A stretch of 64,000 bases of DNA from G963662905 sp963676725 (GTDB taxonomy: Bacteria > Bacteroidota > Bacteroidia > Bacteroidales > WRLA01). The position numbers and the translations under genes are program-made. The notes under the pieces are model-generated. The model saw nothing but the letters and a program-made list of their open reading frames with translations. It made no database searches and was not told the DNA's origin. Below, piece after piece: positions 59,845-64,000 of this stretch. The stretch covers positions 2,976,001 to 3,040,000 of the forward strand of contig OY781463.1 in NCBI GenBank assembly GCA_963676725.1. Reading direction: 5' to 3'. The first letter of the stretch is position 1, and the number at the start of each line of letters is the position of its first letter.

Positions 59845-62241
59845 ATGAAAAAAAATAAAGCACTACAATTGGTAATTACTGCTCTCCTATTTTTCCCTCT
59901 TCTGTTAACTGCACAAAAAGGGGAAATCAGTGGACGTGTTTATGATGCCACAACCAATGAAGCATTGCCATTTACTAATGTTCTTGTTTGGGGAACCCAA
60001 ATTGGAGCAACATCTGATATAGATGGAAATTTTATTATCAAGGGGGTTGAACCTGGTTTTCATAGGGTAGCGGCCACACAATTAGGTTATGAAGATTTGC
60101 TTTCGGAGGATTTTTTGGTGAGCAATACCAAAAAGGTTTTTGTGAATCTCCCGATGAAACCAAGCGCTTTGAAATTGGATGAATTTGTCGTGAAAGCATC
60201 CCCTTTTTTAAAAAAGGAAGAAAGTCCTGTTTCGTTGCGTACTTTAGGCATTCAGGAAATTGAAAAAAATCCGGGTTCGAACAGGGACATTTCCCGTGTT
60301 ATTCAGTCGCTTCCGGGTGTTGCCAGCACACCTGCTTACCGCAATGATGTGTTGGTACGCGGTGGTGGCCCTTCAGAAAATTCATTTTATCTCGATGGGA
60401 TTGAGATCCCAAATCTCAACCATTTTGCCACACAGGGAGCCAGCGGTGGCCCAAATGGCATTATTAATGTCGATTTTATACGTGAAGTAGAATTTTATTC
60501 GGGTGCATTTCCTGCAAATCGTGGCAAAGCGCTTAGTTCTATCATCGAATTTAGGCAAATTGAGCCTAATCGCGATAAGATGAATGTGCGTGCAACATTA
60601 GGCGCAAGCGATTTGGCGCTCTCATTAAATGGGCCTATCAGTAAAAACACTGGTCTGCTTTTCTCAGTTCGCCGCTCCTATTTGCAGTTTCTTTTTGATG
60701 TTATTGGGCTTCCTTTTTTGCCTACATATAATGATGCTCAATTAAAATACGACATCCGGCTTAACGAAAAAAATAAAATCAGCATTATTGGTCTTGGCGC
60801 TATTGATGATTTCTCTCTCAATACGGGCATAAAAGACCCTGACGAAAACCAGCGTTATTTATTGGGATACCTGCCCGTAAACACTCAGTGGAATTATACC
60901 ATTGGCGTATCGTGGAAGCATTTCAGGGATAATGGCTTTGATCAACTGGTTGTATCCAGAAATATGCTGAACAACAATAGTTATAAATACACCAATAATG
61001 ATGAATCCTCTGAGGCAAATAAAATTCTCGATTATTCTTCTGATGAAATTGAAAACAAAATCCGTTATGAGCGCCTGATCAGATCAAATGGCTGGAAAAT
61101 TAATTTTGGAGCGGGTGCCGAATATGCCCGCTACAATAATTCAACCTATCAAAAACGCGTGATCAGCGGAAATTTAATTGAGATTAATTATCAATCGAAA
61201 CTGGATTTATTATCCGCCGAACTTTTTGGTCAAGTAAGCAAATCAGTTTTTAAAGATCGCCTAAGCCTTTCGCTGGGTCTTCGCACCGATATAAACGACT
61301 ATTCCTCAGAGATGTCGAAACCATGGAATCAGCTTTCGCCCCGATTTTCTGCAAGTTATGCATTGGCACCAAAATGGAACATCAGTTTCAATACAGGACG
61401 CTACTACCAACTACCGGCCTATACAACTTTAGGCTATAGAAATAATGAAGGCGCTCTGGTAAACAAAGAGAATGACCTGCGCTATATTGTATCCAATCAT
61501 TTAGTAGGTGGATTGGAATTTTTACCGAATGAAAACGCAAAAATCACATTAGAAGGCTTTTACAAATGGTACGACCATTATCCATTTTCCGTTGCCGATA
61601 GCATTTCACTGGCAAATAAAGGAGCTGATTATGGCGTTTATGGCGATGAGGAAGTTTTGAGCATTTCGGATGGACGTGCATATGGTTTTGAAATTTTGGC
61701 ACGCGACCGTATGTTTGAAAGCTTCAATATTATTGTCTCCTACACCTTTGTACGCAGCGAGTTTACTACAAGTGACGACACTTTCACACCTTCGAGCTGG
61801 GACAACAAGCACTTACTCAATATCACAGCAACCAAAGGTTTTAAAAGGCATTGGAATTTGGGCATGAAGTGGCGTTTTGTCGGTGGTGCACCCTATACGC
61901 CTTACGATATTATTAAATCTTCAAACAGGGCCAATTGGGATGCTCAAGGACGTGGATATTTAAATTTCAGTCAATTAAACAGCCTTCGTTTAGGAAATTT
62001 CCATCAATTGGATGTGCGTGTCGACAAACAGTATTTCTTCGACAAATGGTCTCTATTGGTATATATCGACATACAAAACCTGTATAATTTTCAGGCAACG
62101 GAACAGGATTATTTAACAAATCTTGACCCGGATGGAAACCCACAGATTGACCCGAATAACCCGGATGATTATATTTTGCGCCAAATACCAAATTCTGCAG
62201 GACAGGTCTTGCCAACTATAGGCATTATGGTTGAATTTTAA
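59845..62241 (+). CDS. TonB-dependent receptor with carboxypeptidase-like N-terminal domain
   Basis: A 798-residue outer-membrane active transporter. I start at MKKNKALQLVIT (59845), which gives a clean signal peptide ending at LTAQ; the open frame begins at 59812. Residues 25-105 are a carboxypeptidase-regulatory-like domain (GEISGRVYDATTNEALPF, SDIDGNFII). The plug follows (about 125-240: SRVIQSLPGV, VLVRGGGPSENSFYLDGIEIP), and a 22-strand barrel fills the rest, ending in LPTIGIMVEF with a terminal Phe. There is no SusD partner, so it is not a SusCD pair. The ligand is unknown. Confidence 0.93.
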   Translation: MKKNKALQLVITALLFFPLLLTAQKGEISGRVYDATTNEALPFTNVLVWGTQIGATSDIDGNFIIKGVEPGFHRVAATQLGYEDLLSEDFLVSNTKKVFVNLPMKPSALKLDEFVVKASPFLKKEESPVSLRTLGIQEIEKNPGSNRDISRVIQSLPGVASTPAYRNDVLVRGGGPSENSFYLDGIEIPNLNHFATQGASGGPNGIINVDFIREVEFYSGAFPANRGKALSSIIEFRQIEPNRDKMNVRATLGASDLALSLNGPISKNTGLLFSVRRSYLQFLFDVIGLPFLPTYNDAQLKYDIRLNEKNKISIIGLGAIDDFSLNTGIKDPDENQRYLLGYLPVNTQWNYTIGVSWKHFRDNGFDQLVVSRNMLNNNSYKYTNNDESSEANKILDYSSDEIENKIRYERLIRSNGWKINFGAGAEYARYNNSTYQKRVISGNLIEINYQSKLDLLSAELFGQVSKSVFKDRLSLSLGLRTDINDYSSEMSKPWNQLSPRFSASYALAPKWNISFNTGRYYQLPAYTTLGYRNNEGALVNKENDLRYIVSNHLVGGLEFLPNENAKITLEGFYKWYDHYPFSVADSISLANKGADYGVYGDEEVLSISDGRAYGFEILARDRMFESFNIIVSYTFVRSEFTTSDDTFTPSSWDNKHLLNITATKGFKRHWNLGMKWRFVGGAPYTPYDIIKSSNRANWDAQGRGYLNFSQLNSLRLGNFHQLDVRVDKQYFFDKWSLLVYIDIQNLYNFQATEQDYLTNLDPDGNPQIDPNNPDDYILRQIPNSAGQVLPTIGIMVEF

Positions 62242-62283
62242 TGAACTGGAAATGAAAACCTTCGCATTGGATTGCTGAAAGAC

Positions 62284-63591
62284 TTATTTTTTAGGAGGCT
62301 TTCCACTTCTTTTGTTATAAGGCTTTCTGGATGAAGTATTTGAGTTTCTTGTTTGGTTTCCTGAATTTCTCGAGGATGCTGTTTTTTCTCGGCCTGATTT
62401 CCTGAAATTTCCACCGCGACTATAATTTTTCTGCACATTGTTTTTCCACACTGGAGCTGCCCCCAATTCTTCAGGCATTTCTTTGCGCGGAACAGTCGTT
62501 TCAATCAGCTTTTCGATGCGGGCAAAACGCCCCATATCGGTAGGATTGACAAAAGTAATGGCCTCCCCTTTTTCATCAGCTCGTCCGGTACGGCCAACAC
62601 GATGCACATAATCTTCCGCATCTTTAGGCACATCAAAATTAATCACTAAGGAAATCCCCTTAATGTCGATGCCACGACTTAAAAGATTGGTTGCCACAAG
62701 GATACGAGTTTCACGCGATTTAAACTTCAGCATAACACTTTCGCGTTCGTTTTGGTCAAGATCTGAAGAAATACCTGCAACCGATTTATGGGTTTTCCGC
62801 AATGCACGATGAATCTCGCGCACATTTTTTTTCTTTTCAGTGAATATTAAAATACTGTCAAAATCAGGATGTTCCTGAATAATATGGTTTACCAATGGAA
62901 TTTTCTGTTCGTCATACGCGAGATAAATACCTTGGTTAATCCCTTCGGCAGGTTTAGATAATTTTGTTTGCACTTGTTTGGGATTACTCAAAATACTTTC
63001 CGCCAATTTTTGAACTTTTGGAGGCATAGTAGCACTAAACATCAAGCTTTGCCGCTTTTTGGGCAGATGTGAAATGATATTCATAATATCATCAAAAAAG
63101 CCAATATCCAGCATACGATCTGCTTCATCGAGCACCAAATGCTCCAACTGGCTAAAATCTGCATAACGCATATTCAGATGCGAAATCAGTTTTCCAGGTG
63201 TTGCAATAATGATGTCGGAACCTTTAGAAAGCGCCATTTTTTCTGTAGACCAATCGGTTCCATCACCTCCGCCATAAATTGCAATCGACTCTATACCACT
63301 AAAATATGCGATCCCTTGAATTTGTTGGTCGATTTGTATTGCAAGTTCTCTTGTTGGAACAATAATTAAAGTATTAACTCCGGAACGCTTCTTCTTTGTC
63401 AATAATTTATGCAGTATGGGCAATACAAAAGCGGCAGTTTTTCCTGTACCTGTTTGTGCACTGGCAATGAGGTCGTTCCCATGAAGCACTTCCGGTATTG
63501 CTAGTTCCTGAATTGGGGTTGGAGTATCAATCCCCATATATGATATGGCTTCAAGTATTTGTTCATCAAAGCCAAAGTCGCTGAATGTCAT
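62284..63591 (-). CDS. DEAD-box ATP-dependent RNA helicase (second copy)
   Basis: A 435-residue RNA helicase with all motifs: Q (PTPIQELAIP), I (AQTGTGKTAAF), Ia (PTRELAIQ), Ib (TPGKLI), II (DEADRMLDIGF), III (SATMP), V (LLSRGIDI) and VI (HRVGRTGRAD). It differs from the 15695 helicase in its Ser/Asn/Arg-rich tail (about residues 375-435, ending KRSGKPPKK). I start at MTFSDFGFDE (63591), the usual DEAD-box start; the frame is open to 63672 but that stretch looks non-coding. Its stop is 43 bases from the convergent TonB receptor stop. Confidence 0.95.
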   Translation of the reverse strand: MTFSDFGFDEQILEAISYMGIDTPTPIQELAIPEVLHGNDLIASAQTGTGKTAAFVLPILHKLLTKKKRSGVNTLIIVPTRELAIQIDQQIQGIAYFSGIESIAIYGGGDGTDWSTEKMALSKGSDIIIATPGKLISHLNMRYADFSQLEHLVLDEADRMLDIGFFDDIMNIISHLPKKRQSLMFSATMPPKVQKLAESILSNPKQVQTKLSKPAEGINQGIYLAYDEQKIPLVNHIIQEHPDFDSILIFTEKKKNVREIHRALRKTHKSVAGISSDLDQNERESVMLKFKSRETRILVATNLLSRGIDIKGISLVINFDVPKDAEDYVHRVGRTGRADEKGEAITFVNPTDMGRFARIEKLIETTVPRKEMPEELGAAPVWKNNVQKNYSRGGNFRKSGREKTASSRNSGNQTRNSNTSSRKPYNKRSGKPPKK

Positions 63592-63855
63592 AAGTTTATT
63601 TATGATGTATAATATTTTGATGGTAAAAATACACAATATGCACGACATAAGCGATGACGCTGCACGAATCACAGGCTATTTTAAATCGAAGCCGGGCCAA
63701 TTGCATTCTTTCTCCGCCACCCTACTCCTAGTCGATTACCTTAATAAGCGCTTGTACTTTGGCCAAATGCTCGAAATCAATGCATCACGGCTTACTTGCG
63801 GGCTAACTAATTCTATGTCTTATAAAACCATCCTGTAAATCGAATTATCCGTTCA
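63592..63855. other. Spacer before the terminal T9SS gene
   Basis: Upstream of the second DEAD-box gene. A one-mismatch minus-strand -7 element (TATTTTTA) lies near 63623-63630. No convincing gene is seen on either strand. Confidence 0.4.
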
Positions 63856-63892
63856 AAAAAAAACAGGCTCCTCCCTCAGGAAAAGCCTGTTT
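63856..63892 (-). terminator. Terminator of the truncated T9SS gene
   Basis: AAACAGGCT and AGCCTGTTT arms with an A/T run, giving T9 on the minus strand, 24 bases past the stop at 63916. Confidence 0.8.
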
Positions 63893-63915
63893 ATCAATAA
63901 ATATTCTACAAGGGA

Positions 63916-64000
63916 TTATCTGCTGACACTAAATTTTGTGACATATTGTGACTGTGCAGAACGCACGCTAAGCAAATACATTCCGGGAGCTAAAGTTTCG
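63916..64000 (-). CDS. C-terminal end of a T9SS-exported protein (5' truncated)
   Basis: The last 28 codons of a gene that continues beyond the window. The readable end, ETLAPGMYLLSVRS then SQYVTKFSVSR, has the GMYLLSV strand and basic final residues of a type A T9SS sorting domain. Nothing can be said about the rest of the protein. The stop is followed by a good terminator on the same strand. Confidence 0.75.
   Translation of the reverse strand, partial: ETLAPGMYLLSVRSAQSQYVTKFSVSR

Noticed and set aside
63545..63838. 97-residue open frame upstream of the second DEAD-box gene
   Set aside because: Starts inside the helicase gene on the other strand, has no family features and no promoter.
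1..64000. CRISPR arrays, prophage, integrase, rRNA or tRNA genes
   Set aside because: No regularly spaced repeats, phage genes or stable-RNA-like GC-rich cloverleaf stretches were seen in the intergenic regions; I could not run a covariance search for tRNAs.

Overview
The window looks like a chromosomal stretch from a member of the Bacteroidota, probably a Bacteroidales/Marinilabiliales-like anaerobe or facultative organism. The evidence is three proteins ending in type IX secretion (T9SS) sorting tails (one cut off by the window end), a GldA-like ABC ATPase, DUF4251, DUF4295, DUF5063 and LruC families, a TonB receptor with a carboxypeptidase-like N-terminal domain, almost no Shine-Dalgarno sequences, and a recurring TAnnTTTG -7 element, the known Bacteroidota housekeeping promoter signature. 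DNA is moderately AT-rich and codon use looks uniform. I see no prophage, transposase, CRISPR array, rRNA or tRNA.

Layout. 1-2.6 kb: end of an ECF sigma factor gene, then urocanate hydratase. 2.6-9.2 kb: two T9SS cargo proteins, MarC, an unknown membrane protein, and metK preceded by what reads as a SAM-II riboswitch. 9.4-14.6 kb (minus): GldA-like ATPase, a methyltransferase/EamA/RNase H operon, and a one-piece LeuC-LeuD-type aconitase-family enzyme. 14.8-18.2 kb (plus): pseudouridine synthase, DEAD-box helicase, porin. 18.2-27.3 kb: a very large secreted protein, an isocitrate-dehydrogenase-family gene paired with an HD-like gene, CCA-adding enzyme, and a LruC lipoprotein. 27.6-34 kb: small proteins, ftsY-DUF4295-rpmG, and an exonuclease/glycosyltransferase/DUF5063 operon. 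34-42.6 kb: a TPR histidine kinase, a 372-bp MITE-like nested inverted repeat, a sigma-54 two-component pair, and citrate lyase genes with a CitD-CitE fusion. 42.7-47.3 kb: rimO, three tandem DUF4251 genes, nhaA. 47.6-52.7 kb (plus): a histidine kinase, then a tight operon of H-NOX, hybrid kinase, Cys-rich PAS protein and hemW. 52.8-64 kb: beta-helix lipoprotein, pRiA4b ORF-3 protein, aldo/keto reductase, two beta-barrel proteins, photolyase, TonB receptor, a second DEAD-box helicase, and the tail of another T9SS protein.

How genes may work together. Citrate lyase, the LeuCD-type dehydratase and the isocitrate-dehydrogenase-like enzyme could form a citrate/isocitrate module. The H-NOX operon is probably a cytosolic nitric-oxide sensing phosphorelay, with a Cys-rich PAS partner and a heme chaperone. 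metK appears to be controlled by its product, SAM.

Most promising observations: the H-NOX/hybrid kinase/PAS-Cys/HemW operon, the SAM-II element with a start-codon hairpin in front of metK, the CitD-CitE fusion, the nested palindromic element at 36295-36666, and the glycosyltransferase fused to a degenerate sugar-phosphotransferase.
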